Part shown: positions 10,446 through 21,520 of the stretch, in pieces | Layout of the letters: each line of letters opens with the position of its first letter | How positions within the stretch are numbered: the stretch's first letter is position 1 | Source of the DNA: Cryptomeria japonica | Taxonomy: Eukaryota; Streptophyta; Pinopsida; Cupressales; Cupressaceae | Reading direction: 5' to 3' | Assembly: GCF_030272615.1 (NCBI RefSeq) | Contig: NC_081408.1 | Span: 341,897,793 to 341,961,792 of the forward strand | DNA: 64,000 nucleotides | Notes under the pieces: model-generated | What the model saw: only the letters and a program-made list of their open reading frames with translations | Told to the model about the DNA's origin: nothing | Database searches by the model: none | Translations under genes and position numbers: made by a program

Positions 10446-12300
10446 ATGATGAAACAGATTAAAAGGAGTTCTATGAGTAATAATAATGTCACTATCATTT
10501 ATTGCAAGACTCATGCTATCGCTTCCCACACTTTTTGGGTATATTTGGTAGTTCCAAGAAATTTGCCTAAAGCTCTCTACAACTCTCAACCTACTGCTTT
10601 GGTTTGTGAAAAAATGGGAGGAAATTGATGCCGTTATGAACCTAGCAACTGCAAGCAGTGGAAGCAAAAGGAGGTTGTCTGGAACCTTTTGCAGAAGGGT
10701 AGGTTTTCAAAGTTTATGGAGAGGCTCCATGGGTGCGACACTGCAGTTACGAAGTTCTTCTATAAAAATGGAGAAAGAGCACTCTGAAGAGGGAGATCAA
10801 TCAATCTCCATAGATGAGGACCTCATTACTCAGGTTACGGGTCTTCACAGGGAAGGAAGCAATCGCTACAGAGACATGAAATTGAGCAAGGAGGCCATTT
10901 AAAGATATCCTGAAACGACAAAGGAGAAAAAGTGCTTGGTTAAGCTAAGTAAAACTTACTATCCTCCTAGGGATTTTGTTAAACCATGGAGGGAGGTCTT
11001 ATTTCCTATAATGCACTATGTAACTTTGGATGGTAGATTCACAAAAGTGTATGGCTACCATTTTGTTTTGCTGAACCATTTTAGGTATGATGAAAAAGTC
11101 AATATCCCTTATTTTCTGTTATGCTCCATGAATGCTACCATTAAGGCCCATAAAGAGAACCCTAAGGGTGATACTTCCATGCATCAAGGTCTCATGGTTT
11201 TAATTTATGACCACCTCAAATCCAACCAAATTGCCCACGCTTAGCCTTCTATCTCAGAGTCTGAGGAGGAAGGGTCGGATTCTATTTTTTCTTTAGGTGA
11301 AGAGTCTGATAATGATTCGATGAGTGAGTCTAAAGAGAGTCTAGATGACTCTGAAGTGGAAGCTGGTAAGAAAAGAAAACATGTAAGAACCAAGCCTTCC
11401 TCCTTGAAGAGAAAGAATAAATCTAAAGATAAAATTCTCCAAATTAGCTCCTCCTCAGAGGAAGAGGTCTCTGAGGATTCTAAGAAGGAACCCCCATCTC
11501 CCCAGAAAAAGAAAAAAAAAATTTCTATTCAGACAAGGAACAAACAGAAGAAATAGGATGCCAACATTACAGAGCTCAAGAAATAGGTGTAGAGAAAGAA
11601 CTCAGACCTTGACCAAAATGTGGAGGAGGAGACCATTGGGGAAGGTTCTGAGAAGAGAATCATAAAATTTGGCAAAGTTACTATTGGAGACACCTCCAAT
11701 ATGGAAAAAGACAATGCTGGTGAGAAATCTCCCTCCTCATGTCCTCCTCCAGAGGGTTTGAAAGGCTTTGTGGACACCATTGATTGGCTAATTTCCAGTT
11801 ACAAGAAAGCTATGGAGGATATTAAGAAGCTCAATCACAGAGTCAAAATTCTGGAGACTATTAGTTTTGGCGGAGGCAAGTCAATGGCAGAACAGGTTGA
11901 GGATCTGACTAAAACAGTTTCTAAAGCCAAAGAGATCAGAGACTCCTATAACCCCAGGTTTGAGAAAATTGAGAAAGACCTGACTAAGAGGAAAAAAAAT
12001 GAGATTGGTATGGATCAAAGAATGGAGGAAACTGATTAAAAAGTCAATAAAGTTGAAGAAAGCCTCAAAAGCATTGTAGAACAAAGCTTAAATATTCTGA
12101 ACGCTTCAGCTGGCAACACAAAAATCCTCATCAACAAAATGGAAGAGGAGAAGGATTCCCTGGAGATTGAACCTGACATGGATGGCATGAGAGAAGTGCA
12201 AGGACCTAGAACAAGGACCAGAGGTAAAAAGAAGTAGAAAAAGCCAAACAAGGACCTAGAAGAATTCAAAGCTGTCACGACGAACTATGATTAGCTGGTG
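10446..12300 (+). pseudogene. LINE D ORF3 (undescribed LINE-associated protein)
   Basis: I do not recognise the family. The same protein is encoded after RNase H in LINE A (32360-34003) and LINE C (43966-45681). The N-terminal part contains VTGLHREG (near 10838) and, in 10936-11244, TLDGRFTKVYG, YHFVLLNHFRYDEK and HQGLMVLIYDHLK. A Ser/Glu/Lys-rich linker (11260-11560) with a lysine run near 11505 follows. The C-terminal stretch 11620-12235 is charged and heptad-like (ILETISFG, VEDLTKTVSKAKE), probably a coiled coil. Stops and frameshifts (about 10900, 11242, 11554 and 12037) inactivate it. An RNA- or protein-binding accessory role is only a guess. Confidence 0.75.
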
Positions 12301-12479
12301 AATAAGGGGGAGGAGCTCCTTAAGTCTTTTTAGTTGTGTTGTGTTTTCTCTGGTTTTTCCTACTTTGTTGTTCCTTTATTTTGTTGTCCTTTCGGTTGAC
12401 TGGGTTTTTTCGAGTCTTTTTGTAAGTTGTTCCTAGCAGATCTAGATGCTTTTTGATGATCTCTTATGCTCCTATGTAA

Positions 12480-12501
12480 AGGTTTCGGGTCCTTAAAACC
12501 T
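12480..12501 (+). other. LINE D 3' stem-loop
   Basis: AGGTTT (12480-12485) pairs with AAACCT (12496-12501) around a 10-nt loop, 18 bp before the 3' end. The same position in LINEs A, C and E keeps the pairing with G-U changes. Many LINE reverse transcriptases recognise a 3' RNA hairpin; that role here is inference. Confidence 0.6.
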
Positions 12502-12533
12502 GTTTTTCTTATTAATCAGAACACTTTGTAGTC

Positions 12534-13937
12534 TTTTTTGTGGTTAGTTTTTGTTAAATACAAAAAATATAATACATGCCATATTGACCATACAAAATAA
12601 AATGAGGCTGACTTTCAAGAGAAATAATACTCTAAAAGAGATTGATACAATAGATGCTACATACATTAATGAATGATCATTATTATCTCAAGTAGGACTT
12701 TTTAATATTGTCAATTTAAATAAACTTGAATTGCTAGGTTGATGTAATTTTCACAACAAATCAAATGTTCTTGAACATTTACATAGCATTGTAATTTAAT
12801 TCATAAAAGTAAATAAGATATCCCAACAAGATGATTGTTCACCCTTAAATTTGTACAATAGATAATATGCATTATTATTGAAATGACAATTGATACTAAC
12901 ATTACAAATTACTTTAAAGATGGATTTTCAAAATAAACACTATATATGATCATACAAGGAACTACAAACATGTAAAATATTATCTAATCAATTTTATAAA
13001 TACTACACTTGAAAATCTAGTACTAGAAAGAGTAATCACACTCCTTGTTGTTGCTCTAATAGGAATAGCAACATTAACATACATGACTCAACTATACATG
13101 TAGCCATTAAGATTTCTATTAAAGAAATATAATCATTGCACGGATAAACATTGACAATGTTTTAAGATGTTAAAAATAACTATATATGATCAAAATAGAA
13201 TATTAAACTATTGTAAAACCAACAAGGATCAAACCACATAAAACCCTAGTTCTACAATTAAGAATCCACCATACACAAATGAAGAACCTAAAATATGCAA
13301 AACATCAAAAACATGAAAGATTATACCATTCACATGCTTAATATGGTTTGATCTCCATTGTTTCCTATCTCCATTGATCTTTCTTGATATGGTTGCTCTC
13401 ATATTTTGTATTGTGCACAAGAGCTCAACAAAGAACAAATTGTGGTTGTGTAAATGCTTGATTGCTTGATCACATGAAAGTTGATTAATTCGCTTGTTAA
13501 TTAGGGCTACAAAAGGATGAAGGAATCCTCTTATATAGAAGGCACCTTAGAAAATGGAGGGATAGGATTAAGAGCTGAAAGGATAAATGATCAGCTACAA
13601 TTAGACGGCAGGTAGAGGAAATAATAAAATATGAAGGGGGTAGTTAGGATAAAATCGAGAGATAAATGACAAGTGTCATGAAGAGAAAAAGTTAATGAAT
13701 TAATTAAATAAATAAATCTATTTAATTAATAGAAGAAGTGGGACCAATTAAATAAATAAAATATTTATTTAATTTAGGGAAAGGATAATTTAAATAAATA
13801 AAAATATTTATTTAAATGAGGAAAGGCTAGAAGAGGATTAAATTAATTAATTAAATAAATAAAAATCTATTTAATTAATAGAAGACAGGATAAAATAATT
13901 AAATAAAGAAAATATTTATTTAGTTAGGCTAGGAAAA
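12534..13937. other. AT-rich DNA, no gene seen
   Basis: No recognisable coding sequence. Between about 13690 and 13925 the DNA is made of AATTAAATAAATAAA and CTATTTAATTAATAG variants, a degenerate AT-rich repeat. Confidence 0.5.
13690..13925. repeat. Degenerate AT-rich tandem repeat
   Basis: Repeated TTAATTAAATAAATAAA and TCTATTTAATTAATAGA motifs alternate with short purine-rich spacers such as GGAAAGG. The units are partly self-complementary. Confidence 0.7.
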
Positions 13938-14233
13938 TTTTAGGTGTCTACATTTTGCCCCTCTTTGAGACAATGGAGCTTTTTGTGTTGGCTCAAAGAA
14001 AATAAGATTAATTGATACAACCTTATGCCCCAAGACGGGAATGGTATGCCCCCTCCAAAGATTGGGTGATTTTTTTCAAAAAATCACAAACAATCTCTCG
14101 AAAAGAAAGAAAGGCTAGAACGGGACAAGGATATGATAACAAGGTTAGGTGGGTGAAAACTAGACTCAAAGGGGGTCAATAAGAAGGAAAACAATAGCAT
14201 GAGGCAAGCATGACCAATTAGGGTTTCACAACC

Positions 14234-14241
14234 TATATATA
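14234..14241 (+). promoter_or_regulatory. TATA box candidate upstream of the PMD pseudogene
   Basis: TATATATA lies about 1 kb before the PMD reading frame and is followed by AGAGGCCAAGGG and an ACAACA-rich leader-like stretch. Its position suits a plant core promoter or the promoter of an LTR. No transcript evidence is available. Confidence 0.4.
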
Positions 14242-14789
14242 GAGGCCAAGGGAGAAAACATCCTCATTTACATCCACAACATTTGAGAGATCAGATCAAG
14301 GAGCACTCAAAGAGCTTAGGAGAGAAATTCGTAATCAAGAGATCATGGCATTTAGATTACATCACTTTGAGAAGGTTTGAAGGTTCGAGCAAACTATACA
14401 CATGGGCGATCTGGTATGTACCTCAAACTTTCTCAGTCATTTAGGATTATTGTGCATTTATTAGGCTAGGAAGTAGGTTAAAACAAAAATGCAGAAGCAA
14501 TGTTTTTCTCTTTGAATGCATGTAGGTTTGTTTAGGTGTGTTTGTGATGTGATGATGTGTATAGGTAGGGTGTGTCCGCATACATGTTTGTAATCACATT
14601 TGCCTTACATATTTCCTTATTTATGTTGCATTATCACATCTAGGTTAGACAGTCATGTATGTGCTAAAAAGGTTGTGTTTATGATAAAGAGCGGGCCTAT
14701 GCTAGATAAAACTACATATATGTAGTAAAAGCATGTATAGGTACATTCCTAATGTGCATGTGTTGAGGAAGGCAAGAATCAACAGTTTT

Positions 14790-15190
14790 GTGATAGACAT
14801 ACACTATCGATTGGATAAACTATCAAAAGGATATACTCAGACAAGTGCCTCAACTAGGATAGGATAAGATTAGGGCCACAATCAGCCACCATGTGATAAA
14901 CATGTATAGCCAATTGGATAAACTATCGAGAGGATACACTCAGATAGGTGTCCCTAGGTGGATAGGATGCTAAGAAAATATAGAAAAAGTCATTGGATTG
15001 ATAGAATCCGACAAGTTCTCTAGTAGGATCGGATAGAGTGCAATGTGATAAACATATACACCGATAGGATGAGTGCCATGTGATAGACATAAGCACTAGG
15101 ATAGAGCTAGATGAGAAGTACCATGTGATAAACACAAATACCACTAGGATAGGATAGGATAAGATACACTATGTGATAGACATAAGTACT
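14790..15190. repeat. Degenerate tandem repeat (GTGATAGACAT / AGGATAGGATA)
   Basis: Two roughly 100-bp units beginning GTGATAGACATACACTAT and GTGATAAACATGTATAGC share GGATAAACTATC and ACTCAGA-AGTG. Shorter units of about 50 bp repeat CATGTGATAGACATAAG and ACTAGGATAGGAT down to 15190. Confidence 0.75.
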
Positions 15191-15204
15191 ACTAGGACTG
15201 ATGC

Positions 15205-17160
15205 GATTGGTTTGGTATGATTGCAGGAGTATCTAGCTTTGTTGGAGTCACGAGAGAGGTTCTCTATGACATAGTAGCTATGACCAAATGTGACTACTAA
15301 GGAGAACATGATGATAGAGGCCATGGGTTTGAGACATATCATGTTTATTCTCGAGATCCAAGCAAACACAATATTGTTGATTTCTCTTATGGAGAGATGG
15401 TACTCCAAGGCATGCACATTTTATTTGTCAATCGGTAAGATGTCAATCACTCTAGAGGATGTATATAGGATACCGATCACAAGTGAGCTCATGGTATATG
15501 ATCGAGATGAGGATGCAGATGCTCTATGATGGGTGTGTGGAGATCCCAAGTTTGAGATCAGAGGAGGTCATGTGAGCTCAAAGGTTTTGTACACTAGTGA
15601 GCATACACTAATTGCAATTGTGGGAGAGGGTATCAGTGGGTTCCTATGTTCCAATAGAGTGACTCATGGGTTAGGTACTAGGTGGGGGAGAACATTGGAG
15701 ATGCTCCTAAATCAGAGGAATAGGTTTGCATGGGGACTACGTGTACTGACACATCTACATCATGAGTTGCATCGATTTGTGTACCTCAACAGTTGCAGGC
15801 TTGGTTGTGGGATGACTCTCTTACAGGTTTGGGCCTATGAGCATATAGCTATGACGCAACTAGTGCACTTCCAATTTAGAGGTCATAGATAGTCATATGT
15901 ACATATACATGGTATGATCACTTCTCAGTCACGACTAGGGAAGTTGGAGTACCGACATAGGGTTATTGATGACATCAAAATGGGGATATGGCGGCCATAC
16001 TTGGATTGCAAGTTCTGGCTGGAGAATGACATTGAGCTACCATTATGCTTCAGGACAAAATATTTGATTGGATGGAAACCATAAAATTTGGATAGACAAC
16101 TTGTATAAAAGGTGTCTAGACAATTTGGTAGTATCTAGCAGATGCCACAAGGGTCTAGAGAGTTTACACACACAATTTGAGAGTAGGCACAATGGGGCCT
16201 AATTCTATCATGTGATGTTGTAGTGGTTGAGTTCCAAGCACTTATGCTTATGCCATGGGATCTGATGAGATATATGGTGGATGCAAGTGTGACACCCAAG
16301 TATGATACTTATTTTAGAGAACATCCATTTCCATGCTTGATAGGACTAAGAGAGATAGTACTAGGGATCGATGATGATGACAGTGACAAGGATGGTGTAG
16401 GAAGATGAAGGAGACAAAGGAGAGGGGGAGCTAGGAGGATAGTGTGATGGAGAGGGAGTGGAGGATATGGAGGGTGAGGAGGTGATGGAAGCTGAGGAGA
16501 GGGTGGACAGGAGGGAAGGTAGACCACCAAGACCATTGAGGGATAGAGGAGGACAACCAACATAGGGTTCCTTATAGGGATAGGGATAGGGATAGGGATA
16601 GGGATAGATACATGATGGCCCAAGACAAGATAGGTGAGATGAGGAGATTGTAGAAGGTGTAGTTGGAGGGGATGAGGAGGAGGATGAGCTGATATCTCTT
16701 AGGGAGGTCACACAGGGTCAAGTTGATGAGATTGAGGACCTAGAGAGGGAGGTGGTCAGGCTACTAAGGCAGCTATAAGAGACTAGGGATGATAGGGACA
16801 AGGAAATTGAGTGGTATACAACCACTAAGGAGAATATCAAGGTGGCTAGATCTACATAATAGGGTGATAGTGGATCAAGATACGCCTACTGCATCAGGGC
16901 TAGGGAGGAGATTAGTTATTGGAGGATCTTATATGAGGTGGTAGTTCCACCTTAGCTAAGAGAAGGTATCTACATATGGGCATCTCAGTCTACTACCACA
17001 GGGAGGGAAAGGTAGAGGGCTTCTAGCAGTGGAGTGATGGGTCCACTACTAGCAGGATTAGTAGGAGGGCAGAGATAGGATTCAAGGGATGGGCCTTTGG
17101 GAGCTTACATTTTGTCGAGGTCTACTGGCTCCAAGGGAGGGAGTTTATCATAGTTCTCTT
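15205..17160 (+). pseudogene. Plant mobile domain (PMD, aminotransferase-like) pseudogene
   Basis: The pattern LISLMERWYSKACTFYL...GKMSITLEDVYRIP at 15380-15480 matches the start of the plant mobile domain (ERWW...THTFHLP.GE.T.TL.DV). CRLGCGMTLLQVWAYEHI near 15806-15850 matches its central GCLLLLQ.W.WE motif. IWRPYLDCKFW and RQFG near 15985 and 16115 fit the C-terminal half. An acidic low-complexity tail and a coiled-coil-like segment (EIEDLEREVVRLLRQL, 16729-16775) follow. PMD proteins occur in host genes and in plant transposons. Many stops (about 15529, 15889, 16084 and more) make it a pseudogene; several are TAG in likely CAG positions. Confidence 0.75.
16573..16609. repeat. (TAGGGA)n hexamer microsatellite
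   Basis: Six consecutive TAGGGA units lie within the acidic, purine-rich part of the PMD pseudogene. They resemble telomeric DNA but the unit is not the plant TTTAGGG heptamer. Confidence 0.9.
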
Positions 17161-17345
17161 TAGTCCATTCTACATCAGTTTTGTATGATGATGTAGACAC
17201 CTTCGAGCAAATTTGTAGTCATATAATTTTTTGGACATCATTGTATCATGACACATTATTTTTTGATATATATGCTAGATGATCTATTTTGGCAGTGAGT
17301 ATATGCTTACGTATGATTCTATATAGTTTTGATTAAGTAAAAATA

Positions 17346-17370
17346 GGTTTTTGAAAGGAACCCAAACCTT
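17346..17370 (-). other. LINE E 3' stem-loop
   Basis: AGGTTT (17346-17351) and AAACCT (17365-17370) form a perfect 6-bp stem at the LINE 3' end, the counterpart of 12480-12501. Confidence 0.55.
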
Positions 17371-17559
17371 TTACAAATTAGGAAAAAGAGAGCATTAGAG
17401 CTTGAAAGAACCATTCCTGATCACTCCAACAAAAAAAAACTGATCCCACCCAGACAAAAAGGGATCTCAACACACATAACATAAAGAACCACAAAAAGAT
17501 AGCAGAAGGAAAGAAAAAGGACAACACAAAGACAAAGACAGAGTTCGAGACCTAGACAA

Positions 17560-18415
17560 CTAGATATTTTTCATAATATCTTCAGCATGGACCACCATTT
17601 GCTTCATGTTGTTCGCAGAGGTCTTCAAATCATTCAGCTGTCATCCCTTGATGTCACCCTTATTCTTGGTGTTGGCTCTAGTCCTCTTCTCATGACCTTT
17701 TTTATCCAACTGATCCTTGTCGCCCTCTTTATATTTGATGTTATCAAATTTGTTAATCAGAATGTTCATATTGTCCACCGAGGCTTTGAGAATCTAGGAT
17801 TTCTATTTGGCTATCTTCTTTACTGTAAGTTCCATCCTGTTGACTCTGTTGCCTAGATTATTCATAGAAATTTCCAGCCCTTTCGCATCTTTATTTCCTT
17901 CCATCTCCTTAACCTTATTTTTAGTTTCAATAATTTTACTCACCATGTTTTCAATGGCTTCAACATTGTTGATTGCCACCACCAATTCTTTGACATTTTC
18001 AGACAGAGGTTTGTCACCTATCATGGCTTTTTTGATAACATTCATATCCTTCTTTAGGCTACCTATGTCTTTCACCATTATGCTGACAGTATCATAGAAA
18101 CCCTTAATACTCTCATTATCCCCAACACAATCACTAGATTTACCCCTTTTGTCCTCTTGGTCCTCTTTCTACAGACCTTGAGTATTCAAATCCTCATTTC
18201 TACCCATAACCAGGATATCATCCCCCTCCTTACTTTGCCCATTATCATTTTTATCCTCTACCTCCTCATCAGAATCAATAAAAAATTGATTAATATCTTT
18301 GTTACCTCCCCTGCTGATGTTCTTCTTCCTCTGGGTTTTCTTTCCAGTCCCTTTACCTTTCTTTGTTTTGATGAATTTTCCTTTGAAGGACTCATCCTTA
18401 GACTCTGAGATATAG
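17560..18415 (-). pseudogene. LINE E ORF3 C-terminal part
   Basis: Read on the minus strand this is a Lys/Asp/Glu/Asn-rich linker followed by a heptad-like helix (17803-18078: KELVVAINNVEAIENMV, KIIETKNKVKEMEG). It ends in an Ala-Glu-Asp-Ile-Met-Lys-Asn-Ile segment before the TAG at 17560-17562. Similar ends (ALKNIN and AENLKNLC) close ORF3 in LINEs C and A. Stops near 17800 and 17650 show decay. Confidence 0.7.
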
Positions 18416-18660
18416 GTATGATTCTATATAGTTATTATGCCTATTATGATGACGTTTCTACATGTGTTATGATTTCTATATGATCTATAATGCATAATGT
18501 GATGATTCTATGATGTCATGAAATACTTATGAGATGCAAAGATTTTCTTATTTTTATATGATTATGTCATGGATGATGTGATGTACTATTCTATTAAGGA
18601 TCATACATATGTTCTATTCAATGATGATCTATGATGTATGCGATATGATAATGATGCTTG

Positions 18661-20313
18661 TGTAGCGTCGTAAATTGTACGCACTTGCGAGGGTGGTACA
18701 ATTTCACACCTAGTTTAGCACCCGCCTTGGCGCATTTTGCATTTTGCATGGCATTTCCCCTTTAGCACTTAAATAATCAAATTAATTAGGTCTAAGGTTC
18801 TATTTTATCATCTCCCACATCATAAAGTTGGGCCCTTTCATTAAAGTGTGCCCCTTTTCATTTTATTCTTCCAATACATCATTTAATCAAAAACCCTAAT
18901 TAGGTCCTATTTTGAACTTGAGGGCTTGATTTCGGGGGTCAAAACATCTCGAAATCACCTGTAACTTCGGGATTCTCTCTAAAATCATCATATCCGACGG
19001 CCCTGAAAATTTGGTGAAAAGTTGTCGGGACCATGGCGCCCGGAGTGCACATGGTCCCGGACATTTTCCCCGAAATTTTAGGAGCGCGATCCAATCATAA
19101 AATAAAGCTTAACCCCAAGAAATTGGCGGGATATTCAATCTCTAGGTCGACCAAAAGACGAAATTACGACCTAGGGTTTCATATATAAGAGCTCTCTTTC
19201 TTCATTTGAAAGGATCGGATTTTTGATTTTCAGGACCTCATATGCAGCGAAAGAGCAGATCTTTGAAGACTTCAACAACATTCAACATCCATCCATCAAG
19301 CATTCATCAATTTCATTCATCCATTTAGGGCTTGGAAGACATTGAAGAACAATAGGAGATTACCGACTGAAGATTGGCTTGTACTCCTCCCTTGAGGGTT
19401 GGGTATGATTTCATGTTGTTTTCATGTCTTTGCATAAGCTTCAATATATCATTTATTCATGCTTTAGATCACTTTGTATCTTGATTTAGAGCATTTACAT
19501 TATCATTTACAAGCAATTAGGGTGTACTTTCTAGGCTGCTCTAGTTTGCTTTCTTGCATTTAAGGACCTTGCACACACACTAGGTCTGCACACACAATAC
19601 ATTTTACAATACAACTTGGCTATTCGTGGAGGTGGAAATCACCGAAGCGGGGGTTTGACTAAGGCAAAACCCTATATAGCCGCCCACCACACCTTTTCAG
19701 ATATAAGTGCAGGTTTCAGAATTCGGACGACGCCGCAAGTTGCAGATCCAAGAGAAGCAGACGGAGACCGACCAACACACCAAGTTTCAGAGCAAAAGAC
19801 CAGGACAGGGGCGTGGGGCACCCTGGTCCTACCAGGACAGGGGCACTAGGCACCCTGGTCCCTGGGACAGGGGCGCTGGGCACCCTGGTCCTCCCGACAG
19901 ACAACATTTTCAACATTTTTGACAGGTTTTCCAGAGTGCAAAATCAGGGGCAGAATCAGGACAGTGGCGCCCGCGCCCCCATCCCGAACATTTTCAGTCA
20001 GATTTTAACTCCGGGTATGCATTTGCATTCTTGTCTTGTCCTTGTGTTTACAGCTTTCCATTGTTTAAGTTCAATTCTGCAATCTTGTTATTAGTTCATA
20101 CTTGCACTTTGGGGTTAGGGATTGAACTTGCATCATTTCATTTTTCAATTACAACAAAGGAATAGAAATCCTAATAGGTAGCCCGTGGCTCTCTCTTCCA
20201 CAAAAAGAAGTAGCCAATTGTGTGATACCTCTAGGCTCTTTCGTATTCCACAAATGTGTGCTTGAAAGTGAGATTAGGGCATGTTTGCTTAGTGTCACTT
20301 TTTCCCCTACACA
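18661..20313 (+). repeat. 5' LTR of the non-autonomous element
   Basis: It starts TGTAGCG and ends CTACACA just before the primer-binding site. It contains a TATATAAG box near 19180, a GC-rich minisatellite (19800-19898) with three units where the 3' LTR has two, and single copies of a segment duplicated in the 3' LTR. Confidence 0.92.
19800..19898. repeat. GC-rich minisatellite in the LTR
   Basis: Three roughly 33-bp units of ACCAGGACAGGGGC...GGGCACCCTGGTCCT. The unit has internal dyad symmetry (CCAGGAC/GTCCTGG type), so it may fold. The 3' LTR has two units at 26665-26735. Confidence 0.88.
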
Positions 20314-20317
20314 TTTT

Positions 20318-20333
20318 GGTGAACCCGACGTGA
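20318..20333 (+). other. Primer-binding site candidate
   Basis: TGGTGAACCCGACGTG follows the 5' LTR by four bases. It starts TGG as tRNA-primed sites do. I could not assign the tRNA with confidence. Confidence 0.6.
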
Positions 20334-20652
20334 ACTCCAATCTTCTCTAATTTATGTTTTCAAATTTGAGTGTTTATGCTATTTCAAATTCAAATTTGTA
20401 TTTACAAGTTTCAATTTCTTGCAAGATTCAAAAATTTTAGAGGAAATTTTTGCTAAAACCCTAATTTTTCAATTCAAAGTTGAACTTGTGGATAGCTTAA
20501 TTGGGATCAATAATTTCAAATCTGATTTAGGAACTCATTTGGATCATAAATTTCATTTTCTAAATCTACATTTTAAGTGCTTGCATTGGTTAAAATTAAA
20601 CATTTTCTTCTATTTTGCATGTGTTATCATTTGAAAGAGGAAAATTGTTGTC

Positions 20653-21504
20653 ATGATGCATTCATTTCATAGATGTGATAATGGGTTGGCTTCCCTTGTT
20701 TCAATTTTTCCTTCTCCTAAAGAACCTCCCCCCATCTATAACAACATTTTAGTGTCTAAAAGAGTTGCTACCAATCCCTTTGAGACTCTCCCATGCTCTA
20801 AGGATGAAGACTTTAAGAGTGATCTTGACAACTCTCCTAAAATGTGCCCTTCCTATCTAGCTATCCTAGAAGAAGAGAATGATATCATAAACACATTTCT
20901 TAATGTTACTTCACCTTCCCTACATGATGCCTCTCTAAGTGAAAAGGTATTGATGGACATTGACGTATTTTCTCCTAAAGTTGGTCCTTCCAATGGGGGC
21001 ATGTTAGTGCAACAAGAGGTTATGAACACTTCTTTCAAAGATCTCCTTCCTAAGCATGAATCTTTGGAGAAATATGTTTATATTCCTCCTAAAAAACACT
21101 CCCCTCATGAGGATCCTTTTGTGAAAGAAGATGACATGATCCCTACTTTTCCTAGTGATGGCATTTCCTTTTCCAACAAAATTCCCACTAGAAATGATGA
21201 ATTAATGATAAATGCTTACCCTTCTCCTAAAGTTGGTCTTACCCATAAGCATCCCTTAGAGAAAGAAGATGAAATAATAAGCAATTTCCTTAATTCTCTC
21301 TCCCCTAAAAATCATATTGAACATATTTTGAGGAAAGAGGATGAGTTTAACACATCTATTGATGCTCTCCCTTCTAAGGATGAGGAATTAATAAACAATG
21401 TTATCTCCTCTCCCAAAATTGACAATACTTCAAACATTCCTTTCAACAACCTCACTATTTGGGATGAACCATTAGAAGAAGGTGTAGATTATTCTCTCTC
21501 TTGA
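20653..21504 (+). CDS. ORF1 of the non-autonomous element, repetitive Gag-like protein
   Basis: This 283-codon ORF begins at the first long ATG after the leader. It is built from imperfect repeats of about 50-60 residues, each with an SPKVG-type or SPK/LPSK motif, an acidic EKEDE or EEDD run and an NTSF/NTF element. There is no zinc knuckle. The same repeats go on in the next ORF in another frame. The two are separated by a frame change next to the TCTCTCTC run at about 21492-21501, so they were probably one reading frame. A structural (Gag) role is inferred only from position. Confidence 0.6.
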   Translation: MMHSFHRCDNGLASLVSIFPSPKEPPPIYNNILVSKRVATNPFETLPCSKDEDFKSDLDNSPKMCPSYLAILEEENDIINTFLNVTSPSLHDASLSEKVLMDIDVFSPKVGPSNGGMLVQQEVMNTSFKDLLPKHESLEKYVYIPPKKHSPHEDPFVKEDDMIPTFPSDGISFSNKIPTRNDELMINAYPSPKVGLTHKHPLEKEDEIISNFLNSLSPKNHIEHILRKEDEFNTSIDALPSKDEELINNVISSPKIDNTSNIPFNNLTIWDEPLEEGVDYSLS

Positions 21505-21520
21505 TAATTTCTCACCTTTC

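Larger units (their letters stand above)
8571..10460 (+). pseudogene. LINE D RNase H domain, split by a solo LTR
   Basis: Codons before the insert read EAMATLQGILLAK and WIEGDSNNIIKCLKG. Codons after it (from 10192) continue with the tryptophan/isoleucine-rich segment up to EVNGCVDWVANVV. The catalytic-site motifs GDSNNI and EVN...D match the RNase H domains of LINE A (34908-35435) and LINE C (45700-46129). Removing the LTR plus one copy of its AAGGG duplication rejoins the frame. The N-terminal RNase H strands are lost to the 5' truncation. Confidence 0.88.
8565..12519 (+). mobile_element. 5'-truncated LINE ('LINE D')
   Basis: A perfect 14-bp target-site duplication AACACTTTGTAGTC flanks the unit (8551-8564 and 12520-12533). 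The left end falls inside the RNase H domain, as expected for 5' truncation during target-primed reverse transcription. The right end carries the short 3' sequence shared with LINEs A, C and E. It holds the end of ORF2 (RNase H) and then ORF3. A 1.5-kb solo LTR (8675-10186) sits in the RNase H part. Confidence 0.9.
17329..18415 (-). mobile_element. LINE 3' fragment ('LINE E')
   Basis: A perfect 18-bp target-site duplication GTATGATTCTATATAGTT (17311-17328 and 18416-18433) bounds 1087 bp on the minus strand. The 3' end carries the same terminal sequence and stem-loop as LINEs A, C and D. Only the end of ORF3 is present, so this copy was heavily 5'-truncated on insertion. Confidence 0.9.

Noticed and set aside
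15290-15892. Functional aminotransferase
   Set aside because: 'Aminotransferase-like' is only a historical name for the plant mobile domain; the frame has stops and no cofactor site can be seen.
16573-16609. Interstitial telomere
   Set aside because: The unit is TAGGGA and not the plant TTTAGGG; six units inside a coding relic are better explained as a microsatellite.
16309-16711. Pro/Ser-rich ORFs on the minus strand
   Set aside because: They are antisense to the purine-rich acidic tail of the PMD pseudogene; low complexity explains them.
17807-18408. Hydrophobic, membrane-like ORFs on the plus strand
   Set aside because: They are the complement of the Lys/Glu-rich coiled-coil region of LINE E ORF3.
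19616-20094. Overlapping Gly/Pro-rich ORFs in the LTR (also at 26482-27021)
   Set aside because: They come from the GC-rich minisatellite of the LTR and are not conserved in frame between the two LTRs.
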